A DNA stretch of 64,000 bases, taken from the NCBI RefSeq assembly GCF_902459665.1, contig NZ_CABPSL010000006.1:173651-237650 (forward strand). Reading direction: 5' to 3'. The notes under the pieces were generated by a model. The model worked only from the letters and a program-made list of their open reading frames with translations. It did not search any database and was not told the origin of the DNA. The DNA is from Pandoraea cepalis. Its GTDB lineage: Bacteria; Pseudomonadota; Gammaproteobacteria; Burkholderiales; Burkholderiaceae. Of the stretch, positions 52,923-62,029 are shown one piece after another. Each line of letters starts with the position of its first letter. Position 1 is the stretch's first letter. Position numbers and translations under genes: made by a program.

Positions 52923-53950
52923 ACGGCAACCTCTTCCATCGGGAATGCGGGCGGTGTCAGGGCCTCCACCGGTGCCAGCCAGCAGGCCACGCGATGCTTG
53001 CCGGACAACGTACGCTCGACAGGGGCTTCCTGCGTGCAGCGGGCTTCGGCAAACGGACAGCGCGGCGCAAAACGGCAACCGGCAGGCATGCGTTCCGGTG
53101 AAGGCACCGCGCCACGGATGGTCGCGAGCGTGCCCTCGCGTTTGCCAATCGACGGAATCGCCCCCATCAGACCGATGGTGTAGGGATGCTGCGGATCATC
53201 GAAGATCTCGTTCACCGAGCCGTATTCGACGATACGCCCCGCGTACATCACCGCGACATCGTCGGCGACTTCGGCGACCACGCCCAGGTCGTGCGTGATG
53301 AGCACGACGGCGGTGCCGGTTTCGCGCTGCAAGGTTTGAATGAGCGTGAGTACCTGCGCCTGAATCGTCACGTCGAGCGCGGTGGTCGGTTCGTCGGCAA
53401 TCAGCAGCGCGGGTCGGTTGGCAAGCGCCATCGCAATCATTACGCGCTGACGCATGCCGCCGGACAGTTCGTGCGGGTAGTTGTCGAGCCGTGTCTCCGG
53501 TGCGGGGATGCGCACCCGCTTGAGCATTTCGAGCGCCTCGGCGCGCGCGGCGCGGCGATCCAGACCGCGATGGCGCCGAATGCCCTCCTCGATCTGATGA
53601 CCGATGGTGAACGACGGGTTCAGCGAGGTCATCGGCTCCTGGAAGATCATCGCGAGACGATTGCCGCGCAGGTCGGCAAAGTCGCGCTCCCCCAACGTCA
53701 GCAGATCCCGACCTTCGAACATCGCGCGCCCCGCCACGACATTGGCGGGCGGACTCGGCAACAACCCCATGAGGGCGAGCGACGTCACGCTCTTGCCGCA
53801 TCCCGATTCGCCGACGATGCACAGCGTCTTGCCGGGATACACGGCAAACGAGACGCCATCGATCAGATTCGGCGCGTCGGGCGCTTTCGAGAACTTCAGC
53901 GACAGTCCGGTGACATCAAGCACCGGCCCAGCGTCTGCGGGCATGGTCAT
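52919..53950 (-). CDS. Peptide ABC transporter ATPase (DppD/GsiA-N-like)
   Basis: A 343-aa ABC ATPase. Walker A is [15 protein letters not shown]-loop [16 protein letters not shown], signature [15 protein letters not shown], and Walker [14 protein letters not shown]. The C-terminal oligo domain has [15 protein letters not shown]. It heads the transporter-ggt operon (DppD-DppF-SBP-DppB-DppC-GGT). It faces a LysR gene across a 146-bp region with a 24-bp palindrome. Confidence 0.95.
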   Translation of the reverse strand: MTMPADAGPVLDVTGLSLKFSKAPDAPNLIDGVSFAVYPGKTLCIVGESGCGKSVTSLALMGLLPSPPANVVAGRAMFEGRDLLTLGERDFADLRGNRLAMIFQEPMTSLNPSFTIGHQIEEGIRRHRGLDRRAARAEALEMLKRVRIPAPETRLDNYPHELSGGMRQRVMIAMALANRPALLIADEPTTALDVTIQAQVLTLIQTLQRETGTAVVLITHDLGVVAEVADDVAVMYAGRIVEYGSVNEIFDDPQHPYTIGLMGAIPSIGKREGTLATIRGAVPSPERMPAGCRFAPRCPFAEARCTQEAPVERTLSGKHRVACWLAPVEALTPPAFPMEEVAV

Positions 53951-54044
53951 GGGCGCGTTGTAGGGGTCATCAATCGTCTTGCCCCGGTTCCGGAAAGCCG
54001 GTCGCGAGGGATGTGCGTGACACGATTATGTCTTCCACGCACGC

Positions 54045-54068
54045 AAAAGAAATATTAATATTTCTTTT
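54045..54068. promoter_or_regulatory. Perfect 24-bp AT-rich palindrome between dppD-like and LysR genes
   Basis: Half-site AAAAGAAATATT joined directly to its reverse complement. It lies about 29 bp upstream of the LysR ATG and about 95 bp from the divergent transporter start. It is by far the most AT-rich point of the intergenic region. Likely the LysR autoregulatory and activation site. Confidence 0.6.
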
Positions 54069-54096
54069 TCAAACGTAAATTATTCTTAACCTCTCG

Positions 54097-54966
54097 ATGC
54101 TTACGTTGCGCATGTTGAAGACGTTCCGGCTGGTGGCACAAACCGGCTCGTTTGCGGCGGCCGCCGAGCGTGCCGCGCTGACGCAAGCGGCCGTCAGCCT
54201 GCAAATGCGCGGTCTCGAAGATGCCGTCGGTCAGCGGCTGTTCGATCGGCGCGGCCGGCAGATCACGCTCACGCGTCAGGGACGCGACTTGTTTCCGCGC
54301 GTCGAGCAGATCCTGGCGCTCACCGCCGAGCTGAGCGCCACCTCCGCCGGCACCATGCAGGGCCCGGTCACCATCGGCGCCGTGGTGTCCGTCATTGGCG
54401 CACTGTCGATGGCTGTCGCGGAACTCAAGACCGCGCACCCACGGCTCGATGTGCGGCTCACGTCGGCGCGCTCGGACGAACTGACCGATCTCGTCGAGCA
54501 GGGCGAGGTCGACATCGCCGCCGTGGTCGCGCGCGCCGACGATGCGCGCGTCGACGGCCTGGTGTGGACGCCCCTCTATACCGAGCCGATGGTCATGGTC
54601 GTGAATCGCGACGTCACCGAACCCGACCCGCAGCGCATTCTGGACGAGCACGCGTTTTTGCGCTTCGACCGGCGCGTTCGCACCGGCATGGTGGTGGAGC
54701 AGGCGTTACGCGCGGCGAAGCTCGGCGTGACCGAATACCTGGAGCTGAACTCCATCGAGACGATCGTCGCGCTCGTGCGCAAGAACGTCGGCGTATCGGT
54801 GCTGCCGCAACTGCATCGTGGCGATTGGCAGTCCGACCCGTTGTTGCGCATCGTGCCGATTGCCGAGCCGCCCTTGCTGCGCACGGTCGGCATGATTCAT
54901 CGTGAGCATGACTCACGCACGCACGACATCACGGCCGCCATCGCCGGCATGTTGCACGACGTGTGA
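54097..54966 (+). CDS. LysR-family regulator of the transporter-ggt operon (inferred)
   Basis: A 289-aa LysR regulator. The helix-turn-helix spans residues 1-60 (MLKTFRLVAQTGSFAAAAERAALTQAAVSLQMRGLEDAVGQRLFDRRGRQITLT). The effector domain starts at about 88 (GPVTIGAVVSVIGALSMAVAELKTAHPRLDVRL). There is no clear ribosome site before ATG 54097. The divergent arrangement with the peptide ABC operon makes that operon the likely target; the effector is unknown. Confidence 0.9.
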   Translation: MLTLRMLKTFRLVAQTGSFAAAAERAALTQAAVSLQMRGLEDAVGQRLFDRRGRQITLTRQGRDLFPRVEQILALTAELSATSAGTMQGPVTIGAVVSVIGALSMAVAELKTAHPRLDVRLTSARSDELTDLVEQGEVDIAAVVARADDARVDGLVWTPLYTEPMVMVVNRDVTEPDPQRILDEHAFLRFDRRVRTGMVVEQALRAAKLGVTEYLELNSIETIVALVRKNVGVSVLPQLHRGDWQSDPLLRIVPIAEPPLLRTVGMIHREHDSRTHDITAAIAGMLHDV

Positions 54967-54985
54967 GTGGATGCTGCGACGAGGG

Positions 54986-55012
54986 AAAAACGGCGCGAAC
55001 ACTGTCGCGCCG
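54986..55012 (-). terminator. Intrinsic terminator of the MHS transporter gene
   Basis: Perfect 8-bp stem CGGCGCGA (54991-54998) and TCGCGCCG (55005-55012), loop ACACTG. On the minus strand it is followed by TTTTT (54990-54986). It sits 36 bp beyond the MFS stop and also between convergent genes. Confidence 0.85.
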
Positions 55013-55048
55013 TGACCGAAAATGAGAAGCCTGCAGCCGCGCATGCGA

Positions 55049-56383
55049 TCAATCGCGCGTCTCGAAGGCCTTGTTGATGCGCAGTGCCAGCAGCGTGCAG
55101 ACAGTACCGGAGAGCAGATAGGCGCTCACCGCGATCAGCCCGAACTCGGACGACAATCCCAGTGCCACGAGCGGTGCGAAGGCCGCGCCGAACAGCCACG
55201 CGAAGTCGGTCGTCAGCGCCGCCCCGGTGTAGCGGAAGCGTTGCTCGAAGTTCGACGTCACCGTGCCCGCCGCCTGCCCATACGACAATCCGAGCAGGGC
55301 GAAGCCGACCAGGATGAAAATGTCTTGCTGCGTCGAGCCGCCGCCCATCAGGAACGGCGCGAAGAGTGCGAATATGCCGATGAAGATGGCGAAAAGGCCC
55401 AGCGTGGTACGTCGGCCGATGCGGTCGGCAATGCGCCCGGAAATGACCGTGCACACGATGGCGATCGCCGCGCCGCACAGTTGCACGATCAGCACATTGT
55501 TCAGATCCTGGCTGTTTTTCAGCGCGATCCACGACAGCGGGAACACCGTCACCAGGTGAAAGAGCGCATAGCTCGCGAGTGCGGCGAAGGCGCCGAGAAA
55601 GATGTTGTAACCCTGCGAGCGCACCATCTCGCGCGTGCTGATCGGCTCCAGTTGGCCCTCTTCGAGCATCTCCGTATATTCGTGCGTCACCACCAGACGC
55701 AGCCGAGCAAACAGCGCGACCACGTTCACGGCGAACGCCACATAGAACGGATAACGCCACCCCCACGTGAGGAAGTCGTCGGACTCGAGGCTCGAGTGCA
55801 GGAACAGGAACAGCGAGGCCGCGATGATGAAACCGATCGGCGCGCCCAGTTGCCCCATCATCGAATACCAGCCGCGCCGCTGCGGTGGGGCGTTCATCGC
55901 GAGCAGCGACGGCAGTCCATCCCACGAGCCGCCAAAGCCGATGCCCTGCACGAGCCGGAAGAACCCGAGCAGCCAGATGGCACGGTCCCCCAGTACCGCA
56001 TAGCCCGGCAGGAACGCCATGCCGGCTGTCGCCGTGCCGAGCACGAACAGCGCGGCGGTGAGCTTGACACTGCGTCCCCAGCGGCGCTGCGCGTTCATGA
56101 ACAGCGCGGTACCGAACGGGCGCGAAATAAACGCGAGGGAGAAGATCGCGAACGCGTACAGCAGGCCATGCAGGCTGTCGGCGAACGGGAAGAAAACTTG
56201 GGGGAAGACGAGGACGGCGGCAATGCCGAACACGAAGAAGTCGAAGTACTCGGAGGCGCGTCCGACCACTACGCCGACCGCGATTTCCTCGGGCGCAATG
56301 CGCGACTTGCTCCCGTGATCGTGCGCTGTCGATGCGGCAGTCACGCCGGGCGGCGTCGGCGATTGATGAGCACTGCTTGACAT
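55049..56383 (-). CDS. MFS transporter, metabolite:H+ symporter (MHS) type
   Basis: A 444-aa, 12-TM transporter. The MHS family N-terminal motif is GRASEYFDFFVFGIAAVLVFPQVFFP. The loop SRPFGTALFMNAQRRWGRSVKLT replaces the usual GxxxDRxGRR. RLVQGIGFGGSWDGLPSLLAMNAP and the second-half motif SGRIADRIGRRTTLGL follow. The substrate is not clear from sequence. ATG 56383 was chosen (MSSSAHQS); an in-frame Met upstream adds 18 residues. Confidence 0.88.
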   Translation of the reverse strand: MSSSAHQSPTPPGVTAASTAHDHGSKSRIAPEEIAVGVVVGRASEYFDFFVFGIAAVLVFPQVFFPFADSLHGLLYAFAIFSLAFISRPFGTALFMNAQRRWGRSVKLTAALFVLGTATAGMAFLPGYAVLGDRAIWLLGFFRLVQGIGFGGSWDGLPSLLAMNAPPQRRGWYSMMGQLGAPIGFIIAASLFLFLHSSLESDDFLTWGWRYPFYVAFAVNVVALFARLRLVVTHEYTEMLEEGQLEPISTREMVRSQGYNIFLGAFAALASYALFHLVTVFPLSWIALKNSQDLNNVLIVQLCGAAIAIVCTVISGRIADRIGRRTTLGLFAIFIGIFALFAPFLMGGGSTQQDIFILVGFALLGLSYGQAAGTVTSNFEQRFRYTGAALTTDFAWLFGAAFAPLVALGLSSEFGLIAVSAYLLSGTVCTLLALRINKAFETRD

Positions 56384-56543
56384 TATCGGACCCCCTTGCG
56401 GATCGGGATGACCATGACACTCGTGCCAGAAGAGCATCGCAGGTATCGCGAATCGACGCCATAGGGTTTACCCTAAATTGCCGCATCATGGAGGGGAGTC
56501 CATGATGAACCCGGTCTAAGGCTACGGTTCCATCGATCGCAGC

Positions 56544-57578
56544 ATGACTTCCCCCAAGTGCCTTCGCGGGGTATTTTTGCTCCCCGCCACCGCGTTGCTG
56601 TCCGGTTGCAATACCGTATTGATGTCGCCCTCGGGTGATCTTGCGGTAAGGCAGCGGGACATCATCATCATTTCCACTGTCCTGATGTTGCTGATCATCG
56701 TTCCGGTGATCGTGCTGACACTGGTCTTCGCATGGCGTTACCGAGCGTCGAACAAGCGTGCCATCTACACGCCCGAATGGGATCACTCGACGCTGCTCGA
56801 ACTGCTGATCTGGGCCGCGCCGCTGCTGATCATCATCGCGTTAGGCGCGCTCACCTGGGTCAGCACGCACAAGCTGGACCCCTACCGGCCGCTGGAGCGC
56901 ATCGACGCCAAACGCGAGATCCCCCCCGACACGCGCCCCCTCACGGTGCAAGTGGTCGCCATGGACTGGAAGTGGTTGTTCTTCTATCCCGATCTGGGCA
57001 TTGCGACCGTCAATGAACTGGCCGCCCCCGTTGACCGGCCGATCCGATTCGAAATCACATCGACGACGATGATGAATTCGTTCTTCGTGCCCGCCCTGGC
57101 CGGACAGATCTACGCGATGCCAGGCATGGAAACGAAGCTGCATGCGGTCATCAACAAGCCCGGGATCTATGACGGCTTCTCGGCGAACTTCAGCGGCGCG
57201 GGCTTCTCGGGCATGCGCTTCAAATTTCACGGACTGTCGGCAGACGGTTTCGACGCGTGGGTCAAACAGGTCAAGGCGCGCGGAGACAACCTCACGCGCG
57301 ACAAGTACGAGGCCCTCTCCCAGCCGAGCGAATGGGTGCCCGTCCACTACTACGGCGATGTGGCGCCCAATCTTTATGACGCGATTCTGAACCGCTGCGT
57401 GCAACCCGGGCAGACCTGTCTGAAGGACATGATGGATCAGCCCAATCATCCGCGCGCCAGCCGGGCGCGCACAGGCACGTCCGAGTCGTTGCTCGCCGAC
57501 GCGATGTGCACGGCCCAAAACACCGTGCAGTTCGCGTCCGACACTCGGCACGCCCCCGGCGAGAGACTTACGCAGTGA
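56544..57578 (+). CDS. cyoA: Cytochrome bo3 ubiquinol oxidase subunit II (CyoA)
   Basis: A 344-aa lipoprotein subunit. The lipobox LLSGC (Cys22) ends the signal peptide. Two TM segments follow at about 41-63 and 85-106. The periplasmic cupredoxin-like domain contains VQVVAMDWKWLFFYPDLGIATVNELAAP and TTMMNSFFVPALAGQIYAMPGMET. The CuA ligands (CxxxC, H, M) of cytochrome c oxidases are absent, the mark of a quinol oxidase. First of cyoABCD. Confidence 0.96.
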   Translation: MTSPKCLRGVFLLPATALLSGCNTVLMSPSGDLAVRQRDIIIISTVLMLLIIVPVIVLTLVFAWRYRASNKRAIYTPEWDHSTLLELLIWAAPLLIIIALGALTWVSTHKLDPYRPLERIDAKREIPPDTRPLTVQVVAMDWKWLFFYPDLGIATVNELAAPVDRPIRFEITSTTMMNSFFVPALAGQIYAMPGMETKLHAVINKPGIYDGFSANFSGAGFSGMRFKFHGLSADGFDAWVKQVKARGDNLTRDKYEALSQPSEWVPVHYYGDVAPNLYDAILNRCVQPGQTCLKDMMDQPNHPRASRARTGTSESLLADAMCTAQNTVQFASDTRHAPGERLTQ

Positions 57579-57643
57579 CGCATACCGCGCCCAACCGTCG
57601 ACAATGATGCGCCTTGTGCGCGATTGATCCCAGGCTCGAGCTT

Positions 57644-59635
57644 ATGGACATCGTCAAGTTGATCTTCGGCCGCCTCACGCTCGAGGCGATCCCGTACCAC
57701 GAACCGATTCTCGTTGCGACCTTTGCCGGGGTAGCGTTCGGAGGCATCGTCGTACTGGGCGCCATCACCTACTTCAAGTTGTGGGGATACTTGTGGCGCG
57801 AGTGGTTCACGAGCATCGATCACAAGAAGATCGGCATCATGTATGTGATCCTGGGCATTGTCATGCTGTTGCGCGGCTTTGCCGACGCCGCGATGATGCG
57901 CATGCAGCAGGCGATCTCGTTTGGCGACAACATGGGGTATCTGCCGCCGCACCACTACGATCAGATCTTCACCGCGCACGGCGTGATCATGATCTTCTTC
58001 GTGGCAATGCCGCTGGTGACTGGCCTCATGAACTTCGTCGTGCCGCTGCAGATCGGCGCGCGCGACGTGGCGTTCCCGTTCCTCAACAACTTCAGCTTCT
58101 GGATGACGACGAGCGGGGCCATGCTCGTAATGCTCTCGCTCTTCGTCGGCGAATTCGCAGGCACTGGGTGGCTGGCTTACCCGCCGTTATCGGGCATCCT
58201 GCAGAGCCCTAACGTCGGGGTCGATTACTACATCTGGGCACTGCAGATCGCCGGGATCGGCACCCTGCTCTCGGGGATCAATCTGCTCGTGACCATCGTG
58301 AAGATGCGCGCCCCCGGCATGACGATGATGCGCATGCCGGTCTTCACATGGACTTCGCTGTGCACGAATGTGCTGATCGTGGCTGCCTTCCCGGTGCTGA
58401 CTGCCGTGCTCGCCCTGCTGGCGCTGGATCGCTACGCCGGCACCAACTTCTTCACGAACGATCTCGGCGGCAACGCCATGATGTACGTGAACCTGATCTG
58501 GATCTGGGGCCACCCCGAGGTCTACATTCTCGTGCTGCCCGTGTTCGGCGTGTTCTCCGAGGTGGTCGCCACCTTCTCCGGCAAGCGCTTGTTCGGCTAT
58601 GCGTCGATGGTCTATGCGACGGTCGTGATTACGGTGCTGTCGTACCTCGTGTGGCTGCACCATTTCTTCACGATGGGCTCCGGCGCGAGTGTGAACTCGT
58701 TTTTCGGCATCACGACGATGATCATCTCGATACCGACCGGCGCGAAGATTTTCAACTGGCTGTTCACCATGTATCGCGGGCGCATCCACTTCGAAGTGCC
58801 GATGCTGTGGACCGTCGGTTTCATGGTGACGTTCGTCATCGGCGGCATGACCGGCGTGTTGCTCGCCGTGCCGCCGGCCGACTTCTCGTTGCATAACGGC
58901 CTGTTCCTGATCGCTCACTTCCACAACGTGATCATCGGCGGCGTGATCTTCGGGGTCATGGCGGCAATCACCTACTGGTTCCCCAAGGCCTTCGGCTACC
59001 GGCTCGATCCGTTCTGGGGCAAGTGCTCGTTCTGGTTCTGGTTCATCGGCTTCTACGTCGCCTTCATGCCGCTGTACCTGCTGGGCCTGATGGGCGTGAC
59101 CCGTCGCGTGAGCCACTTCGACGACATGTCGCTGCAAATCTGGTTCCAGATCGCCGCCGTGGGGGCACTGCTCATCGCCATCGGCATTGGATGCTTCATC
59201 GTCCAGCTCATAGTGAGCTTCATCCGCCGCGAGCAATTGCGCGACGACACCGGCGACCCGTGGAATGGCCGCACACTGGAATGGTCGACGTCGTCCCCCC
59301 CGCCGGCCTACAACTTCGCCTTCACGCCGATCATTCACGACAACGACGCCTGGTGGCAGATGAAGCAGCACGGCTTCAAGCGTCCGGAGCACGACTTCAT
59401 TCCGATCCACATGCCGAAGAACACGGGCGCGGGCATCATTCTCGCGGGGCTTGCGACGGTATGCGGCTTCGGGCTCATCTGGCACATGTGGCTGGTGGTG
59501 ATCGTGGCGTTCGTGGCGCTGCTGGCGACCGCCATCGGCCACACGTTCAACTACCACCGCGAGTACTACATCCCGGCCGATCAGGTCGAACAAACGGAGG
59601 CAGCGCGCACGCGCCTGCTCGCGCAGCATGTCTGA
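57644..59635 (+). CDS. cyoB: Cytochrome bo3 ubiquinol oxidase subunit I (CyoB)
   Basis: A 663-aa heme-copper oxidase subunit. Low-spin heme His in [12 protein letters not shown]; CuB/Tyr cross-link site [15 protein letters not shown]; the CuB pair in VWLHHFF; heme ligands in [10 protein letters not shown]. The K-channel Lys is in [13 protein letters not shown] and the D-channel region is [12 protein letters not shown]. Fifteen TM helices are expected and the length equals E. coli CyoB. ATG 57644 begins [12 protein letters not shown]. It pumps protons while reducing O2 with ubiquinol. Confidence 0.98.
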   Translation: MDIVKLIFGRLTLEAIPYHEPILVATFAGVAFGGIVVLGAITYFKLWGYLWREWFTSIDHKKIGIMYVILGIVMLLRGFADAAMMRMQQAISFGDNMGYLPPHHYDQIFTAHGVIMIFFVAMPLVTGLMNFVVPLQIGARDVAFPFLNNFSFWMTTSGAMLVMLSLFVGEFAGTGWLAYPPLSGILQSPNVGVDYYIWALQIAGIGTLLSGINLLVTIVKMRAPGMTMMRMPVFTWTSLCTNVLIVAAFPVLTAVLALLALDRYAGTNFFTNDLGGNAMMYVNLIWIWGHPEVYILVLPVFGVFSEVVATFSGKRLFGYASMVYATVVITVLSYLVWLHHFFTMGSGASVNSFFGITTMIISIPTGAKIFNWLFTMYRGRIHFEVPMLWTVGFMVTFVIGGMTGVLLAVPPADFSLHNGLFLIAHFHNVIIGGVIFGVMAAITYWFPKAFGYRLDPFWGKCSFWFWFIGFYVAFMPLYLLGLMGVTRRVSHFDDMSLQIWFQIAAVGALLIAIGIGCFIVQLIVSFIRREQLRDDTGDPWNGRTLEWSTSSPPPAYNFAFTPIIHDNDAWWQMKQHGFKRPEHDFIPIHMPKNTGAGIILAGLATVCGFGLIWHMWLVVIVAFVALLATAIGHTFNYHREYYIPADQVEQTEAARTRLLAQHV

Positions 59636-60296
59636 TACGACGGCACCCTTCCCGGCCGGTGGCGCCCCGCTCGGGGCCCACACGCCCAGCGCGCCGCACG
59701 ACGGCGAGTTGAAGTTCATGATGACGAGCGACTACCACCCGCCCAACGGGACGCTGCTCGGCTTCTGGGTCTACCTGATGAGCGACTGTCTCGTCTTCGC
59801 CTGCCTGTTTGCGGCGTATGGCGTACTCGGGCGCAACTACGCAGGCGGGCCGACCGGTGCGGAGTTGTTCGAACTGCCGCTCGTGGCGGTGAATACGACC
59901 TTCCTGCTGCTCTCGTCGATCACCTATGGCTTTGCGATGATCGAAATGCAGCGGCGACGCCAGGGCGCGGTGCTCGGCTGGCTCGCGGTCACCGGCGTTC
60001 TCGGTGCGGCGTTTCTCTCGCTGGAACTCTACGAGTTCGCGAACCTCATTCACGAGGGGGCGGGGCCCTGGCGCAGCGCGTTCCTGTCTTCGTTCTTCAC
60101 GCTGGTGAGCACGCACGGGCTGCACGTCACGTTCGGCATCGTCTGGCTCATCACCCTGATGGTGCAGGTCGGCAAGCATGGCCTCACCGCGCCCAACCGC
60201 CGCCGGCTCATGTGCCTGTCAATGTTCTGGCACTTTCTCGACGTGGTGTGGATCGGCGTCTTCACGTTTGTCTATCTGATGGGAGTGCTGCCGTGA
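59628..60296 (+). CDS. cyoC: Cytochrome bo3 ubiquinol oxidase subunit III (CyoC)
   Basis: A 222-aa, five-TM subunit III. Recognisable stretches are [41 protein letters not shown] and [24 protein letters not shown]. These correspond to the CyoC family motifs. The ATG overlaps the end of cyoB and the stop overlaps the cyoD GTG. Confidence 0.97.
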   Translation: MSDTTAPFPAGGAPLGAHTPSAPHDGELKFMMTSDYHPPNGTLLGFWVYLMSDCLVFACLFAAYGVLGRNYAGGPTGAELFELPLVAVNTTFLLLSSITYGFAMIEMQRRRQGAVLGWLAVTGVLGAAFLSLELYEFANLIHEGAGPWRSAFLSSFFTLVSTHGLHVTFGIVWLITLMVQVGKHGLTAPNRRRLMCLSMFWHFLDVVWIGVFTFVYLMGVLP

Positions 60297-60694
60297 GCAC
60301 CCACGACTCGACCCTGCACAATGCCGACGGGCACGGCCACGATCACGATCATGGCGACGAAGGACCGCACAGCACCCTGCGCGGGTATGCGACCGGCTTC
60401 ATCCTGTCGGTCATTCTCACCGCCATTCCCTTCTGGTTCGTGATGGGCGGGGTATTCGAAAAATCGAGTACCACCGCGATCATGATCCTGTTCCTGGGCG
60501 CCATTCAGATCATCGTGCATATGATCTACTTCCTGCACATGAACGGGCGCTCCGAAGGCGGCTGGAACCTGTTGTCGTTGATTTTCACGATCGTGCTGGT
60601 CGTGATCACGCTGTCGGGTTCGCTATGGGTGATGTATCACCTGAACCAGAACATGATGGCGGGTATGATGCAGGATACGAAAAACCTCCCTTGA
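60293..60694 (+). CDS. cyoD: Cytochrome bo3 ubiquinol oxidase subunit IV (CyoD)
   Basis: A 133-aa protein with three TM segments. A His/Asp-rich leader (residues 9-30, HGHDHDHGDEGPH) is followed by the CyoD motifs RGYATGFILSVILTAIPFWFVM, IQIIVHMIYFLHMNGRSEGGWNLLSLIFTIVLVVITLSGSLWVMYHLNQNMM. The GTG start at 60293 overlaps the cyoC TGA as GTGA. The His-rich leader could bind metal. Confidence 0.95.
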   Translation: MSTHDSTLHNADGHGHDHDHGDEGPHSTLRGYATGFILSVILTAIPFWFVMGGVFEKSSTTAIMILFLGAIQIIVHMIYFLHMNGRSEGGWNLLSLIFTIVLVVITLSGSLWVMYHLNQNMMAGMMQDTKNLP

Positions 60695-60706
60695 ACGGCA
60701 CTTCCC

Positions 60707-61552
60707 TTGAGCAGCAATCGACTTCATGACTCGGGGGGCGCACAGCGTCCCCCGCGCACTTCCGGTGCGCCCGCCCGCCCGTCTCCCCTTCGACTGATCA
60801 TCCTTGGCGTTATCACGTTGGTGCTGGTCAGCGTCTTCGTCTCGCTCGGGACCTGGCAGCTTCATCGCCGCGCCTGGAAGCTCGATCTGATCGAGCGTGT
60901 GAATTCGCGCGTGCATGCGCCGCCCACCCCGGCGCCCTTGCGTGGTCAGTGGGCCTCGGTCAACGCGGCCGCGGATGAGTATCGCCACGTCTCGCTCAGC
61001 GGCACGTACCAGTTCGACAAGGACACGCTCGTGCAAGCCGTCACCGATCTGGGCGGCGGGTTCTGGGTGCTCACGCCGTTGCGCACGGCAGATGGGGGCG
61101 AAGTGCTGATCAACCGCGGCTTTGTTCCGCCGGGCTGGAAGGAATCCGTGCCGGCCGTCCCAGCGGGTGCGGTCACCGTCACCGGTCTGCTGCGCATGCC
61201 CGAACCGGGCGGTGGATTCCTTCGCAAGAATGCCCCGTCGGAAAATCTCTGGTACTCGCGCGACGTCGCGGCCATTGCGACCGCGCGCGGACTAACGAGC
61301 GCCGACGTGGCGCCCTTCTTCGTCGATGCCGACGGCAAGCCGGGTGCCGATGCAAGCCGTGCGCTCGACGGCGGCGATGCCGAAGCCTTGACCGGCCGGG
61401 CACCGGCACGCGACTACCCCGTGGGCGGGCTCACCGTGGTGCAGTTCCCGAACAACCATATGAGCTATCTGCTGACGTGGTACGCGCTGGCGATCATGTC
61501 GGCCGTGGCCGGCGGGTTCGTCATCCGACTCGAACTGCGCAAGCGCGGCTAG
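60707..61552 (+). CDS. SURF1-family oxidase assembly protein
   Basis: A 281-aa SURF1 family protein. TM1 lies at about residues 28-48 (LRLIILGVITLVLVSVFVSLGTWQLHRRAWKLDLI, with the WQLxRxxWK motif) and a C-terminal TM at about 252-274. The family motifs GTYQFDKDTLVQ, GFWVLTPLRTADGGEVLINRGFVP and VVQFPNNHMSYLLTWYALA are clear. The start codon is TTG at 60707, 12 bp after cyoD. SURF1 helps insert heme into heme-copper oxidases; its place after cyoABCD suggests service to this quinol oxidase. Confidence 0.93.
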   Translation: MSSNRLHDSGGAQRPPRTSGAPARPSPLRLIILGVITLVLVSVFVSLGTWQLHRRAWKLDLIERVNSRVHAPPTPAPLRGQWASVNAAADEYRHVSLSGTYQFDKDTLVQAVTDLGGGFWVLTPLRTADGGEVLINRGFVPPGWKESVPAVPAGAVTVTGLLRMPEPGGGFLRKNAPSENLWYSRDVAAIATARGLTSADVAPFFVDADGKPGADASRALDGGDAEALTGRAPARDYPVGGLTVVQFPNNHMSYLLTWYALAIMSAVAGGFVIRLELRKRG

Positions 61553-61640
61553 TCGAACGCCCTGCAGCCGCGACGCGGTCGCGTGTCGCATCCTTCGGAA
61601 ATCGCGTTCACGACAACGTGGTGACAGCGCAACAGCTGCC

Positions 61641-61674
61641 AGGCGGAACCTCATCGTTTCAACCGGTTCCGCCT
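61641..61674 (+). terminator. Hairpin at the end of the cyo-SURF1 operon
   Basis: 10-bp perfect arms with a 14-nt loop, 88 bp after the SURF1 stop. No U-tract. Confidence 0.5.
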
Positions 61675-61736
61675 GTCGATCTGCCTCGATTCCCGCAGCG
61701 ACCGTCCATCCACATCTGACCCCATATAGCAACAAA

Positions 61737-61758
61737 CGCTTGTCGGCAATGACAAGCG
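61737..61758. repeat. Short perfect hairpin
   Basis: 8-bp arms CGCTTGTC and GACAAGCG with loop GGCAAT. Could be a second terminator element or an operator in the leader of ggt. Confidence 0.4.
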
Positions 61759-62029
61759 GGCACTTCCGCGGAATGTCCAGAGCCACTCGATTTTGTAATG
61801 TGGCCCGTCACGCGGACGTGAGAGACATCATTCCCTAATTAGCCGATATGCGTTAACGTTCCATGGTCGACGGAACTGTTACGCATGCCGAAACAGAGGC
61901 AGCACAGACGTCGCCCTGCAACCGTGCCGGCCTCAGGTGCGCAGCGCGGGCGAGCTGCTGGCCGTGCGTCCGTCGCCAGCGAAGTTGAAACTTCCCCCTA
62001 TCTCGCTCAAACAAGAACATTTATAGACG

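Larger units (their letters stand above)
61553..62029. other. Intergenic region between SURF1 and ggt with two hairpins
   Basis: No convincing gene in about 480 bp. Hairpin AGGCGGAACC ... GGTTCCGCCT (61641-61650 and 61665-61674) is a likely end of the cyo operon. Hairpin CGCTTGTC-GGCAAT-GACAAGCG (61737-61758) follows. The sequence 61840-61870 is AT-rich and may contain the ggt promoter. Short plus-strand frames here have no family resemblance. Confidence 0.5.

Noticed and set aside
58187..59719. 510-codon minus-strand frame opposite cyoB
   Set aside because: Composition (Glu/His/Arg-rich) typical of the antisense of a membrane protein gene; cyoB is certain.
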